DNA of 64,000 bases from an uncultured Opitutia bacterium (GCA_937136395.1 CAKZOI010000046.1:1-64000); one strand, 5' to 3'. Shown: positions 17,884 to 28,100, counted from the stretch's first letter. Program-made: numbers and translations. The notes: a model not told the origin generated them from the sequence alone.

Positions 17884-20800
17884 ATGAAACAATATATCAA
17901 AAGAAACATAAGGCAATTACTCACGGCTCTGTGCTTATTCGCTCTGTCTAGCACGAGTGCCATCGCCTACGACGTGTGGCTTGGTTTACCCTACTTTCCA
18001 AAGGGAGCGGACAGCACACTTAAGGATCAATGGGAATTGACCGCTCCGATGCTTGGCGGACTCAATCCCAATCTTTCGCAAACAAAAACACCTGTGGACG
18101 AAAGAAATACCACGACTGACTGGAAGAATATCATTCAGTTGATGCCAACGGCCAAAAACAATGCGATGTTCCCAATGCCGAGAACCCACTTCAACTACGG
18201 GACGAGAACCGATAGAGGGACACTGGCAGAGTATTTAGTCAGGACATTCAAAAACGAGCCAAGATATGGGTATAAAGTAAAATGGGTCATGCCCTTTGAT
18301 AATCAACCGGGTGAAGATCGAACCTTACCAATCCAGCAATGGACCGATGCCCAACTTCAGGAGTTAAGGGATTGGCTGGATAATAATGGGCATGCGAATG
18401 TTCGAATCATCACCAATGTTCGAAATAACGGAGCCGGTCCTAGAGCCAACGTGCAGAAGGCCATCATGGAAGGCTATTCCATTGAAGCAAGAGCGACTTT
18501 GTGGTTTGAAAACAACGGGCGCCGGCAGGATTTTCTGAAATGGGCACTCAGCACAAACTCAGTCAAAGATAAGCATGTTAAGTTTCAGATGCCTTTTGGA
18601 CGACACCTTGCAGGCTATGGTTTTCCTACAATGGATGGCTATCAGGCGATGCGTGTATGCATGCGCTGGTTGGTTGCCGATGTGCTAGAAGGCGATCTAG
18701 ACTTCATCCGTCGTGATGATGTGACATTTATGTCGATCGTCTATGATCCCGGTGAGCATTTTCCGGAAAAATCGGTCGATGGAACCGCATACGAAAATAC
18801 CGTTTGCTCAGTGCTACTCTCCATTATGGAGCAGCAAGCCTTGTTTGACGGAACTGCTCCGGGCGGCTTGATCACGGAAGCGCAAGCCATGAGTTATGAT
18901 CGGATCATCGTTCCAACCACACCGCCAGGTCCAGACCATGGCTTGGTCGCCCACTGGCCGTTGGACGAAGGAACAGGTGACACCGCGGAAGATGCCACAG
19001 GCTACAGTCCCGACGGCACGCTGCGCTACGGTGCGTCATGGGGCAGCGATGCGACGCGCGATTCCTATGTGTCTTTTGATGGCAACGACGACCGAATCGA
19101 CACGGGCTTCACTTATGCCCTCTCGGATACAGACGACTTCACCTGGGCATGGTGGGCTAACAAACAAAGCCCTAGTAACTTGGACGGCGCTGCCGTCATG
19201 GTCGGCAATCGATATGGCGGCACTGGCTCGGAGAGTTCTGAGTTTATCAAGATGACGGCTAGACAGGCAGAATTTACCAACGGTAGCAGCGAAAACTACA
19301 ACTATGCCGATATTGCAACTGGTGGTTGGCACCACTATGCAATGGTCAAATCGGGAACCAGTTACCAGTGGTATGTCGACGGCGTTGCGGAAGGGCCACC
19401 CGTCACGATCAACTACAATGAAACCTCTCCCCTCCCTTTTAAAATCGGCGGTGACGACGACGATAACACTCCTGGTGGAAAAGAGATTCAGCACTTCCAA
19501 GGTTACATTGACGATGTCCTGCTCTATCGTAGTGCACTGACTCAGCAGGATATTGCTAATGTCATTAACGGTAATTACGACCAGACGATCACCATGGTCA
19601 CACTGGGAACGCCAGCAGATTCAACTGCAGGCAGCACATGGTCGGACGGCGCTCCCGCACACGGCAACGCACATTACACGATTCCTGCCACTGGTAATTT
19701 ACGAGGTGAATCCGGCACATCGACGTTCCCAGGAACCTCATTGACTGTTGAGGCTGGCGGCAAATTCCAAGTGCGGGCGCTCGATAGCTCGGATGAAGCC
19801 ACCACAGTGGACAACCTGATCTTGAGCGGAGGTGCTGGATTTGGTGCGAGACAATTTGCCGAACTGGCAGCTGGAACTGGCAACAATGAAATCAACCTAC
19901 TCAACGGCACAATCACCCAATCCGGAGCCACGCGCTTAGTCACCTATGGAGGGTCGACTAATCGACGCTTGAAGGTCGCTTCAAGAATCAATGGTTCTGG
20001 AACGCTGCAACTTGTCGGCGAAGGGGCTATCATTGATAATGAAGGCAACACCTTCTCTGGAACATGGGAAGTCGCCACGGGCGCAACGCTAACCTTTTAC
20101 AATGCGGGTAGTGTTGGTTCAGCCGATATCGACGTCGAGAATGGCGGCCATTTGATTATACAGGGCAATTGGGACATCGGAGCCGAATTAACGGTCGCCG
20201 ACGCTTCAAACACCACGGTCGATTTAGGCAATTATGCTTGGACCGTTTCGAATTTGATCTTCGGCGGTTCACCTGTAACTGGAGGTATCTATACCGCATC
20301 CGCGTTAAATGCCTTGGGATCAAATGCTGTGTTTACCGGCAGCGGCATCATCCGCGTCCTGCCTCCTGGAACCATCTTTAAATCGGCTAGCTTCGATACT
20401 GCCGGAACCACTTCATGGATATGCCCAGAAGGCGTCACCTCCATTCAAGTAGAATGCTGGGGGGGCGGCGGTGCAGGAGGAAGCTCTTCCACCACAGGTG
20501 CCGCGCAAGTTTATGTGGCTGGCGGCGGCGGTGCAGGAGGTGCCTATGCGAGAAAATCCATTATTCCAGTGACACCGGGTAACGCATATCCGGTAACGAT
20601 TGCCCCTGCGGCAGTCGCATTGAGTCCAAGCACTGCCTCGACAGGTGATCGTGTCAACGGAGCCGACATCAGCTTTACCGGCGACAATAGCATCACCGTT
20701 TTAGCCAAAGGCGGACAAGGTGGACAATGCGTGATCAACCCTGCACAAACTCAAGGCGGCATTGGCGGTGCGGGCACGACTACGGGTTCCATTAGCGATG

Positions 20801-22233
20801 GAACTGGATTTGTTTATGCAGGCGGAGACGGCTACTTCCCACCCACCAAAGGAGGCTCCGGCGGCGGTGGTGCTGGCAATTCCGAGGACGGAGGGGACGG
20901 CTACCTCGAAGATATTGACGATGCTGATTCTGCCTCACTACCGGGAGCAGGTGGCGAACAAGGCGGCGGCGAAGGTGGCACCGGAGCCGCAAACGTTGGA
21001 AACGGCGGCAATGGATTCAGCCCCGGCGGTGGCGGCGGTGGCGCTCGAACTGGTAGATTTGTTGTCTCTTCAGGTGCGGATCTTCAGAAAGTTGGCGGCA
21101 ATGGCGGATTGGGCAAAATCATTATTTCCTACATCGTATTACCCGACTACAACACCGTAGATCCGAACGCACCGATCGCCCATTGGAAACTCGATGATGG
21201 CAACGGCAAAAATACCACCGACTCTTCGGGCAACGGCCATACCGGCTCATTACTCTATGGAGCCAACTGGAGCAGTGATGGCACACGCGAGTCATTCGTT
21301 TCCTTCGACGGCAACGACGACCGCATCTCCACCTCCTTCACCTATGCGCTGTCCAGCAGCGACGACTTCACCTGGGCGTGGTGGGCGAAACAGCAGAGCA
21401 CGAGCGGTGACAACGGTGCGATCATGGTAGGCAACCGCTACGGTGGCACGGGCTCGGAAAATTTAGAGTTCATTAAATTTATGCCGATCAAGGCCGCTTT
21501 TTCCAACACCAGTGATGCAGGACAAATCGAAGATTACGACTACACTAAAATCACCCCAAATCAATGGCACCACTACGCCATGGTCAAAACCGGCAACAGC
21601 TACCAGTGGTATGTTGACGGCATCGCGCAAGGCTCCCCTGTCACGATCAACTACAACGAAACCACTCCGATCCCCTTCAATATCGGCGGAGACGACGATA
21701 ACGAAACTCCCGAAGGCCGCGAGAATGAACACTTCGAAGGATTCATCGACGACGTCGTGCTCTACGATCGTGCACTGAGTGCGCGTGAAATCCAGAACCT
21801 AGGCGCTGGTATCTATATCTCACCACCGACCACGGCGCAAGAAGACTGGCGTATGCTCCACTTCGGCACACTTGAAAACACAGGCACCGCAGCTGACAGC
21901 TACGATGTGAACTTCGACGGTGAGCTCAATCTAATGGAGTTTGCCACTGCTCAAGACCCACGCGCAAACACTCTGGTCTCCACACCGATCGAGATGAATG
22001 GCGGCGATCTCGATTTCAGCTACACCCGAAGCAAGGCAGCGCTCAACAGTGGCGTCAGCTTTATCGTCGAATGGAGCGATACACTCTTGCCAGATTCATG
22101 GAGCACCGCAGGCGTCGTCGATGCAATCGACAGTGAAAACCCTGGTGACAGCGAAATTGAAAACCGTGTCGCCACCGTCCCCGAAGGAAGCACTGGCAAG
22201 CGCTTCGTCCGACTCAGAGTCTTACAACTGTAA
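17884..22233 (+). CDS. Giant secreted paralogue: novel N-terminal domain, two LamG modules, Gly-rich region
   Basis: A 1449-residue protein from ATG 17884; the frame also opens at a TTG 30 nt earlier. Signal peptide LLTALCLFALSSTSAIA. Residues about 28-350 are homologous to the unrecognised domain of the preceding gene (YDVWLG, LRDWLDNNGHANV, NVRNNG, IEARATLWFE, EAQAMSYDR). Then come LamG at about 354-562, beta repeats to 825, a glycine-rich segment 829-1087 (WGGGGAGGSS and repeated GGxGG), a second LamG at 1094-1310, and the shared EF-hand-like tail (DVNFDGELNLMEF...STGKRFVRL). The glycine-rich region resembles those of bacterial surface or adhesin proteins. Probably in one operon with the previous gene. 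Function of the N-terminal domain unknown. Confidence 0.85.
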   Translation: MKQYIKRNIRQLLTALCLFALSSTSAIAYDVWLGLPYFPKGADSTLKDQWELTAPMLGGLNPNLSQTKTPVDERNTTTDWKNIIQLMPTAKNNAMFPMPRTHFNYGTRTDRGTLAEYLVRTFKNEPRYGYKVKWVMPFDNQPGEDRTLPIQQWTDAQLQELRDWLDNNGHANVRIITNVRNNGAGPRANVQKAIMEGYSIEARATLWFENNGRRQDFLKWALSTNSVKDKHVKFQMPFGRHLAGYGFPTMDGYQAMRVCMRWLVADVLEGDLDFIRRDDVTFMSIVYDPGEHFPEKSVDGTAYENTVCSVLLSIMEQQALFDGTAPGGLITEAQAMSYDRIIVPTTPPGPDHGLVAHWPLDEGTGDTAEDATGYSPDGTLRYGASWGSDATRDSYVSFDGNDDRIDTGFTYALSDTDDFTWAWWANKQSPSNLDGAAVMVGNRYGGTGSESSEFIKMTARQAEFTNGSSENYNYADIATGGWHHYAMVKSGTSYQWYVDGVAEGPPVTINYNETSPLPFKIGGDDDDNTPGGKEIQHFQGYIDDVLLYRSALTQQDIANVINGNYDQTITMVTLGTPADSTAGSTWSDGAPAHGNAHYTIPATGNLRGESGTSTFPGTSLTVEAGGKFQVRALDSSDEATTVDNLILSGGAGFGARQFAELAAGTGNNEINLLNGTITQSGATRLVTYGGSTNRRLKVASRINGSGTLQLVGEGAIIDNEGNTFSGTWEVATGATLTFYNAGSVGSADIDVENGGHLIIQGNWDIGAELTVADASNTTVDLGNYAWTVSNLIFGGSPVTGGIYTASALNALGSNAVFTGSGIIRVLPPGTIFKSASFDTAGTTSWICPEGVTSIQVECWGGGGAGGSSSTTGAAQVYVAGGGGAGGAYARKSIIPVTPGNAYPVTIAPAAVALSPSTASTGDRVNGADISFTGDNSITVLAKGGQGGQCVINPAQTQGGIGGAGTTTGSISDGTGFVYAGGDGYFPPTKGGSGGGGAGNSEDGGDGYLEDIDDADSASLPGAGGEQGGGEGGTGAANVGNGGNGFSPGGGGGGARTGRFVVSSGADLQKVGGNGGLGKIIISYIVLPDYNTVDPNAPIAHWKLDDGNGKNTTDSSGNGHTGSLLYGANWSSDGTRESFVSFDGNDDRISTSFTYALSSSDDFTWAWWAKQQSTSGDNGAIMVGNRYGGTGSENLEFIKFMPIKAAFSNTSDAGQIEDYDYTKITPNQWHHYAMVKTGNSYQWYVDGIAQGSPVTINYNETTPIPFNIGGDDDNETPEGRENEHFEGFIDDVVLYDRALSAREIQNLGAGIYISPPTTAQEDWRMLHFGTLENTGTAADSYDVNFDGELNLMEFATAQDPRANTLVSTPIEMNGGDLDFSYTRSKAALNSGVSFIVEWSDTLLPDSWSTAGVVDAIDSENPGDSEIENRVATVPEGSTGKRFVRLRVLQL

Positions 22234-22249
22234 ATCCAACGACCAAAAA

Positions 22250-23365
22250 ATGAAAAGAATCATCCCAATAGTGATCAGTGCAGCAATCGTCGTCACGGTT
22301 GCCCTCATTATTCAGAGTCGAACTGATTCAAACTCAGCAACAACAGACATTGACGAGCAATCACCTCAATCGCCCACTCAAACAATGTCGCCCCCTGAGT
22401 CAGTTGTGGAAGACCAAGCCACGCCCATGAATACCGATCTAATGGAAAAAACGACTGCTGTGCCGCTAAAGGCTGCGCAATCAAGCATTCGTATGACCGT
22501 GGATGACATCCTAAAAGAACCCGACTACAAGGAGTGGCCTTCCATGCTGTTTGACCTGATGCATGAAGCTTCCCTAGAAGACGTTCAGGAATTGCTCGCC
22601 GCCAGTGAAGACAGTGCTAATTATTCATTAGGCTATAGAGACAGTATGAAAGCGGCGGCCTACGAGCGCTGGTATCAATTAGACCCTTATACCGCACTCA
22701 TAGAGATGGATGCCTCGACACTGTCTGCGAGTCAAAAAAATTCCAGGATGGAAGTCTTCCTCGAAGATTGGGCGAGCCAATCACCACAGGAAGTTTGGAG
22801 CCTTCTTGAGCAGGGACAAATTAACCGTGTCTCTTCAGATCTCACACATGGTGCACTCGCCAGAGGGAGCGCTTTGAACGGAAACTTTGAACTACTCGAT
22901 TCTGCGTTGGCCAACATTGCAGATTCTAAATTGAAGTATTATGCACTCAAATCTGCCGCACGTTCGATACAACGAGATCATGGCGATCAGTTTGATGCTT
23001 GGCTGAATACGTTACCTGAATCGGATCAAAATACCGCCCTAGCCGAAAGCGCCTGGATTCTAGCTGATCAAGATATTGAGCGCGCGCTAATTGGGCTCAA
23101 TCAATTAGAACAACGCGGCGCCGATGTGCTGCCTGTCACCCGATTAAGAGTCGCCGTAAAGTGGACAGATAGCGATCCAGTCGCTGCGGCGGATTGGGTA
23201 AGTGCCCAAAATGTGACTGGCAAGGATCGAGAAACTTTGTTTGGCAACGTCTTGAGAGTATGGGCGTCCAAGGACCAGCCAGCAGCCATAGCTTGGGTAG
23301 ATTCCTTAATTGAAAAAGGCGAAATCGACGAAGCGTTTATGAACCGTGCGCTAGGACAATTTTAG
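22250..23365 (+). CDS. Membrane-anchored helical-repeat protein of unknown function
   Basis: 371 residues from ATG 22250, 16 nt after the preceding stop; the open frame reaches further back but overlaps that gene. Residues 4-20 (IIPIVISAAIVVTVALI) form a single membrane anchor or uncleaved signal, followed by a Ser/Thr/Pro/Gln-rich linker to about residue 80. The remainder is all-helical, with repeated motifs such as DPYTALIEMD, ALIGLNQLE, SDPVAAADWVSAQN and DQPAAIAWVDSL. This tandem [D/S]-P-x-A-A-x-x-W pattern is common in Planctomycetes/Verrucomicrobiota proteins of unknown role. Location suggests it belongs to the large-protein operon, possibly as a periplasmic scaffold. No catalytic motif seen. 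Confidence 0.75.
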   Translation: MKRIIPIVISAAIVVTVALIIQSRTDSNSATTDIDEQSPQSPTQTMSPPESVVEDQATPMNTDLMEKTTAVPLKAAQSSIRMTVDDILKEPDYKEWPSMLFDLMHEASLEDVQELLAASEDSANYSLGYRDSMKAAAYERWYQLDPYTALIEMDASTLSASQKNSRMEVFLEDWASQSPQEVWSLLEQGQINRVSSDLTHGALARGSALNGNFELLDSALANIADSKLKYYALKSAARSIQRDHGDQFDAWLNTLPESDQNTALAESAWILADQDIERALIGLNQLEQRGADVLPVTRLRVAVKWTDSDPVAAADWVSAQNVTGKDRETLFGNVLRVWASKDQPAAIAWVDSLIEKGEIDEAFMNRALGQF

Positions 23366-23395
23366 TAAAAAACAAAAGACTAAGAGGCGCATATA

Positions 23396-23892
23396 ATGAG
23401 TTTAAGGAATACAGTACGAGCGATATTTCTGGTCGCAGGTTGGAATGAATGGTCCCCCGGCACAGATCTGGTCGCGAGCGTTACCACCGTGGGAATCACG
23501 GCGACGGTGACAGCTTCAACAACCGGAGCGGACTGGAGCACGACGGATAACGGCAGCGTATTCGAATCGTCCATCGACGACATCAATCACGTCGAAAGAA
23601 CGCTAGCCGGCTCCAACGACCCCCACGCCGCAACTCTAATCTACACTCCTATCATGGTTTACAGCGATAACCTTGAGTTCCGTTACAGCCGCAACAAAGC
23701 GGCACTGGCCACCGGTGTAAACTTCAGCGTCCAATGGAGGATACACTACTTCCTGGATCATGGAGCAGCGCCGCTGTCACCGAAATCATTGACCCAGAGA
23801 ACCCCAGCGGCAGCGAGGTTGATGACATCATCGCGACCCTCCCTGAAGGAGCCGAGGGTAAACGCTTTATCCGTCTAAAAATCTCGCAATAG
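23396..23892 (+). pseudogene. Frameshifted fragment of a secreted-protein C terminus
   Basis: The first frame (from ATG 23396) gives AGWNEWSPGTDLVASVTT and later LEFRYSRNKAALATGVNFSV, matching the AGWD module and the tail of the two giant proteins upstream. After NFSVQW at about 23740 the frame becomes unrelated. One base over, the sequence reads DTLLPGSWSSAAVTEIIDP and ends EGAEGKRFIRLKISQ with stop 23890-23892, exactly the family tail. A one-base deletion at the expected WSD codons (TGGAGCGAT to TGGAGGAT) explains it. The N-terminal domain, LamG and most of the AGWD module are absent, so this is a decayed paralogue remnant. Confidence 0.85.
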
Positions 23893-24072
23893 CTTCTTCT
23901 CCTAGACTTTCCCGATACCAGTCGCATCCCTCCAGCAAGCATTGCGCTTATAAAACATGGGTGTTCATGTTGATTAAACATCCGAAACAGACTAGACAGC
24001 TTTGCAATCAGAAGCTAAATATGCGGCACCAGATACAGTCAAAGCGGATCCCCTTCCAAACAACACATCACC

Positions 24073-25563
24073 ATGAAACAAGCCCCTAAACACTTCACTC
24101 GAATTCTGCGCCTAATTGCCACAGCACTATTCCTATCCGCTTCGTCTTTAATCGCGGGATCTAGTAACGATAAAAACGTGCTCATCTTCTTCATCGATGA
24201 CTTACGCCCTGAGCTCGGGTGTTACGGGGTGGACTATATCAAGAGTCCAAACATTGATCGTTTAGCAGACTCCGGTGTTGTTTTTGATCGAGCTTATTGC
24301 CAACAGGCACTGTGCGGTCCCTCGCGCATCAGCATGATGTCTGGAATGTATCCGCACACATCAGGGGTCATGGATTTGTGGACGCCGCTCACCAAAGCCA
24401 TTCCCAATGCGATGAGTTTGCCGCGTTATTTCAAGGAGCGCGGTTATAAAACTTTTTCATACGGGAAAGTCTATCATCACACACGTGATGATACAGGTAG
24501 TTGGACAGAGCTCATGCCGAAACTCACCGTAAAATACGCTAATCCAGCAACACTTCAGGGGATTAAAGACCGCGTGGCGGAAGGAGAAAAAAAGGGCCTA
24601 AGCATTGATGAGATTCGAATTCTGGGCAAAGGTCCGGCCGTTGAGAGTGCGGATGTCGCGGACAATGCGTATCCTGATGGACAGATCGCGGATAAGGCAG
24701 TTGAATCCCTGCGTAAGCATAAAAACGAACGCTTTTTCATGTGTGTAGGTTTCCCAAAACCACATCTGCCGTTTGCAGTACCGAAGCGCTATTGGGACCT
24801 CTACGAGCGTGACCAATTTGAAGTACCCAAGAAAGTGCGCCCCGAGGGAGCACCCTCTCTAGCCTTCACTGTCTGGGGCGAACTCCGCGGCTACCGCGGG
24901 ATGCCGAAAGACGGTCTTTTAACCGATAAGTTAACTCGTGAACTGAAGCATGGCTACGCCGCATCGGTAAGTTATATGGATGCTCAAGTCGGGAAAGTCA
25001 TGGCTGAACTGAATCGTCAGGGACTGCGTGACAACACCATCGTTGTTTTTTGGGGCGACCACGGATGGAAGCTCGGTGAATACGGCACCTGGTGCAAACA
25101 CACCAACTTCGAGCTCGACGCTGAAGTGCCTTTAATCATTTCCGCTCCGGGTTTTGCAAAGGGTGAGCGTTCCGGTGCACTGGTTGAAATGATCGATATT
25201 TTCCCGACCCTGGCGACACTCACCGGTGGAGCAATTCCAGAGTCTTGCGATGGCATGAGCATGGAGCCAATCCTGAAAGATCCATCCAAGGAATTCCGCC
25301 CCTATGCCCTGACGATGTATCCACGCGGATCGGTCACTGGATTTAGTATGAACGATGGCCGCTGGCGTTACACCGAGTGGATTCACAAGCCGACCAAAGA
25401 AATAAAATGGCGCGAACTCTACGACCACAAAGACTCATCTGTCTCCCATATAAACGAGGCAAGCAATCCGGAATATGCGAGCCTCATCGCCTCGCTATCC
25501 GAGCAATTGAACTCCCGTAAATTGATCGAAACCAAGCCCCTGCGAAAAGACAAAAAGAAGTAG
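24073..25563 (+). CDS. Secreted sulfatase, iduronate-2-sulfatase-like (S1 family)
   Basis: A 496-residue formylglycine sulfatase. Signal peptide about 1-28 (IATALFLSASSLIAG). The metal-binding IDDLRPELGCYG follows at 41-52, and the maturation motif C81-GPSR, in which Cys81 must be converted to formylglycine, continues as ISMMSGMYP. Further family segments are FSYGKVYHH, GFPKPHLPFAVP and FWGDHGWKLGEYG. The overall pattern is closest to the iduronate-2-sulfatase-like subgroup (S1_7 in SulfAtlas terms, tentative). It would remove sulfate esters from the polysaccharide or its oligosaccharides in the periplasm. No maturase gene is seen in this window. Confidence 0.93.
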   Translation: MKQAPKHFTRILRLIATALFLSASSLIAGSSNDKNVLIFFIDDLRPELGCYGVDYIKSPNIDRLADSGVVFDRAYCQQALCGPSRISMMSGMYPHTSGVMDLWTPLTKAIPNAMSLPRYFKERGYKTFSYGKVYHHTRDDTGSWTELMPKLTVKYANPATLQGIKDRVAEGEKKGLSIDEIRILGKGPAVESADVADNAYPDGQIADKAVESLRKHKNERFFMCVGFPKPHLPFAVPKRYWDLYERDQFEVPKKVRPEGAPSLAFTVWGELRGYRGMPKDGLLTDKLTRELKHGYAASVSYMDAQVGKVMAELNRQGLRDNTIVVFWGDHGWKLGEYGTWCKHTNFELDAEVPLIISAPGFAKGERSGALVEMIDIFPTLATLTGGAIPESCDGMSMEPILKDPSKEFRPYALTMYPRGSVTGFSMNDGRWRYTEWIHKPTKEIKWRELYDHKDSSVSHINEASNPEYASLIASLSEQLNSRKLIETKPLRKDKKK

Positions 25564-26020
25564 GTCCGATCGAATTAAACTTTTGGAAACACGGCATTTA
25601 TAACGACCTCGCTACGTCAGTGATGTTCTCGGCTGTGATTATCTTGCCATACACAGGTAGAGGATCGTTTCATTACTATTCTTAAAGGCAATGAAGACAA
25701 ACCCTTCTTGCGACGCAGGGTCAACCCCTGTTCGTCACTGAAAGGATCTAACTAAAAATAGACTATTTTTTACCCCGAACTCGCGAAGTTCTATTTCTGG
25801 CTATGCACTAACAGTGATTCAAGTGGTTTCGCGCAAATTGCCATTCAATCATTGAGTCTGCCTGAATTACATTGATCTCCGCCTTGACTACGGGACAAAC
25901 GCCAGCAACTTTGTAATGAAACCATACAAAGTTAATCTGTGGTGCTATTGGAATATATCCCTCTATTAGTCTCTACCATTGATCGAGCCGAATAAACCGC
26001 CACAGAATCACACATTGAAA
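25564..26020. other. 457-nt non-coding stretch
   Basis: No gene, no strong hairpin with T-run. A 5-bp stem GAACT/AGTTC occurs at about 25782-25796. Presumably contains the promoter of the downstream CBM-like/nucleoside-hydrolase-like gene. Confidence 0.55.
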
Positions 26021-27982
26021 ATGAACTGTAATAAACTATTAGCCCTCGCACTACTCGTGACAGCCACCGTTGCTTCGGCACAGACGTATAATGAAAGCGG
26101 AGGTCTCGTAGTGATTGAAATGGAAGATACCTCCTCTCCACTGGGTCATTGGCAAGAGCAGTCATCACTCTCAGGTCATTCGGGAGATGGCTACCTGCAG
26201 TTTCTTGGAAACAGCTACTTAAATGGGCCTGCCGCATCGCCACTTGAATTCACCTTCAAGATCAACCAAGCGGGCCTCTACTACCTACATCTACACTGCG
26301 CAAAGGAAACTCATGTTATCGAGGGTGAGACACGCACCGATGTGGCGAATGACTGCTATGTCCGAGTAGAGGGCGACTACACCGCAGGTCCCAATGCTGG
26401 CGACAATCATGGTGACAATGCCACGCTCTCTCTGCTAACGCGTGATACGAAGTATTTCGGAGGTGCCACGGATAAATGGAAATGGGAAAACGGTCAAAAC
26501 TCATCCGGAGGTGCTGGAAATCTCGACCCTGGAGGGCATCGCAACAAACGAGTCGCCGTCTATAATTTCAAGGCGGGCGAAACCTACAAGTTGGTAATTT
26601 CAGGACGTTCAAAGGCTTTCAGAATCAACCGTATCGTCTTTCGTCATGCCAACGCAGATAAGGCGACCGCGCAAAACCTAAACACACCGGAATCAGATAT
26701 GATCGCAGACAGTATCTCTAGTATCGTTTACGACGCTAGAGATGATTTCATCAACACCACGAACGGCGACGTTCCATACTATCAAGACAAGGGTAACAAC
26801 GTACTCGGCATTGCTGCCAACATTGTAGCCAACCGAACTGGCTTTGCACGTGCTTCACGCACCTTCGATGGAGCCACTGGCAGTTACGATGTGACCATTA
26901 CCACGATGACCGAGGAAGACGGTGAGTCCATTTACCGTTTGCTCGTCAACGGCACTAAAGTCGCCACTTACACAAACCCTTACGTCGGGCCAGGTTCACC
27001 ACTCGACCTACAACCGAACACGCACACTTGGTCGGGCATTTCCATTCCAAATGGTGCCACCATCGCCATTGAATCAAATGCCGACACCAACGGTAAAATT
27101 CCAGAAGACGGCGGTAGCGCATGGGCACGTGGTCGTTGGCGCCAAATCGAATTTTCAACAAGCACAGAACTGATCAAACCACCCGCAGGTCGGATCGCTG
27201 TGATAGCAGACGGTAATTCTCCCGACCCAGATGATATTGGTGCCAATGCTGTCATTTTAGGTCTGCTGAAAGGCGCTGGCTTACAAGACCGTCTCGTTCA
27301 CTTCTCCCACTCTTGTGACCTTGACCCTTTCACCAATCCAGGGCGTCAAAAAATTGACGTTACAAATGAGCTGCGGCGTCAAAAGAAGTTGCACGCGCTC
27401 TCTGGAGAGGGCATTGGATTTTTTGGTCCATTTCCAAATCTTTCTAATTACTTCAACTGGCGTACCGAAGTGGTCGGCGATTATAATCCAATGGCCCTAA
27501 ATGATCTGCGTGATGCCATCAATGCTTCTTCGGCAAGCGATCCGCTCTGGATTATCGAAGCTGGCGAACCGGACGTTATCGGCTATGCACTTAATGCCGC
27601 AATGCCTTCCAAACGTCAATACGTCCACGTCGTCTCACACCACCCTGCCAACGACAACAGCGGTGATTTTTATACATGGCAACAGATCCTAGACTTCGGA
27701 ATTACCGAACACCAAATCGGCGACCAAAATGTCGGTTTACAAGTCCGTATAAGCTCTGGTCACTGGGACTGGATCGAAGGTCACAGTAATCCAGCTATGG
27801 TATGGATTTTAAATCAATTGAAATATGCCGAAGCTGACGGCGTCGTCGGCTTTCAAAGCAACAAATACGACTGCTCCGACGCGGGCATGGTCTACTGGTG
27901 GATTAGCGGTGCCACAGAGGGTGGCAACAAGCATGCCACACCAAACGAAATCAAGAACATACTACTCAACGCACTGAATTGA
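26021..27982 (+). CDS. Secreted protein with CBM-like and nucleoside-hydrolase-like domains (truncated paralogue)
   Basis: 653 residues from ATG 26021, with signal peptide LLALALLVTATVASA. Residues about 22-215 are a CBM-like beta-sandwich (VVIEMEDTSSPLGHW, GDGYLQFLG, GLYYLHLHC, FRINRIVFRH), followed by a second beta domain (ASRTFDGATGSYDVT, YRLLVNG). Residues about 385-653 resemble the nucleoside-hydrolase-like fold, with DGNSPDPDDIGANA in place of the DxDxxxDD calcium motif, and WIIEAGEPDVIGYAL and HVVSHHPANDNSGDF later. Substrate unknown; exported members are probably carbohydrate-active. It is very similar to the first 650 residues of the next gene. It stops where that protein continues into LamG, and LamG-coding remnants remain after the stop, so this copy is shortened. 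Confidence 0.8.
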   Translation: MNCNKLLALALLVTATVASAQTYNESGGLVVIEMEDTSSPLGHWQEQSSLSGHSGDGYLQFLGNSYLNGPAASPLEFTFKINQAGLYYLHLHCAKETHVIEGETRTDVANDCYVRVEGDYTAGPNAGDNHGDNATLSLLTRDTKYFGGATDKWKWENGQNSSGGAGNLDPGGHRNKRVAVYNFKAGETYKLVISGRSKAFRINRIVFRHANADKATAQNLNTPESDMIADSISSIVYDARDDFINTTNGDVPYYQDKGNNVLGIAANIVANRTGFARASRTFDGATGSYDVTITTMTEEDGESIYRLLVNGTKVATYTNPYVGPGSPLDLQPNTHTWSGISIPNGATIAIESNADTNGKIPEDGGSAWARGRWRQIEFSTSTELIKPPAGRIAVIADGNSPDPDDIGANAVILGLLKGAGLQDRLVHFSHSCDLDPFTNPGRQKIDVTNELRRQKKLHALSGEGIGFFGPFPNLSNYFNWRTEVVGDYNPMALNDLRDAINASSASDPLWIIEAGEPDVIGYALNAAMPSKRQYVHVVSHHPANDNSGDFYTWQQILDFGITEHQIGDQNVGLQVRISSGHWDWIEGHSNPAMVWILNQLKYAEADGVVGFQSNKYDCSDAGMVYWWISGATEGGNKHATPNEIKNILLNALN

Positions 27983-28100
27983 GACATGGATGATGCAACC
28001 CATCTCATTGCCCACTGAAAACTAGACGATGGCAGTGGAACCGGAACTACGAATCGCATAATTATACCGATTTCCCAAAGCTATAACCTGATTGAAACTG

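Noticed and set aside
20460-21060. Glycine-rich GGxGG runs considered as a DNA tandem repeat or CRISPR-like array
   Set aside because: Codons vary and the spacing is irregular; it is a low-complexity protein segment, not a DNA repeat array. No CRISPR array was seen anywhere in the window.
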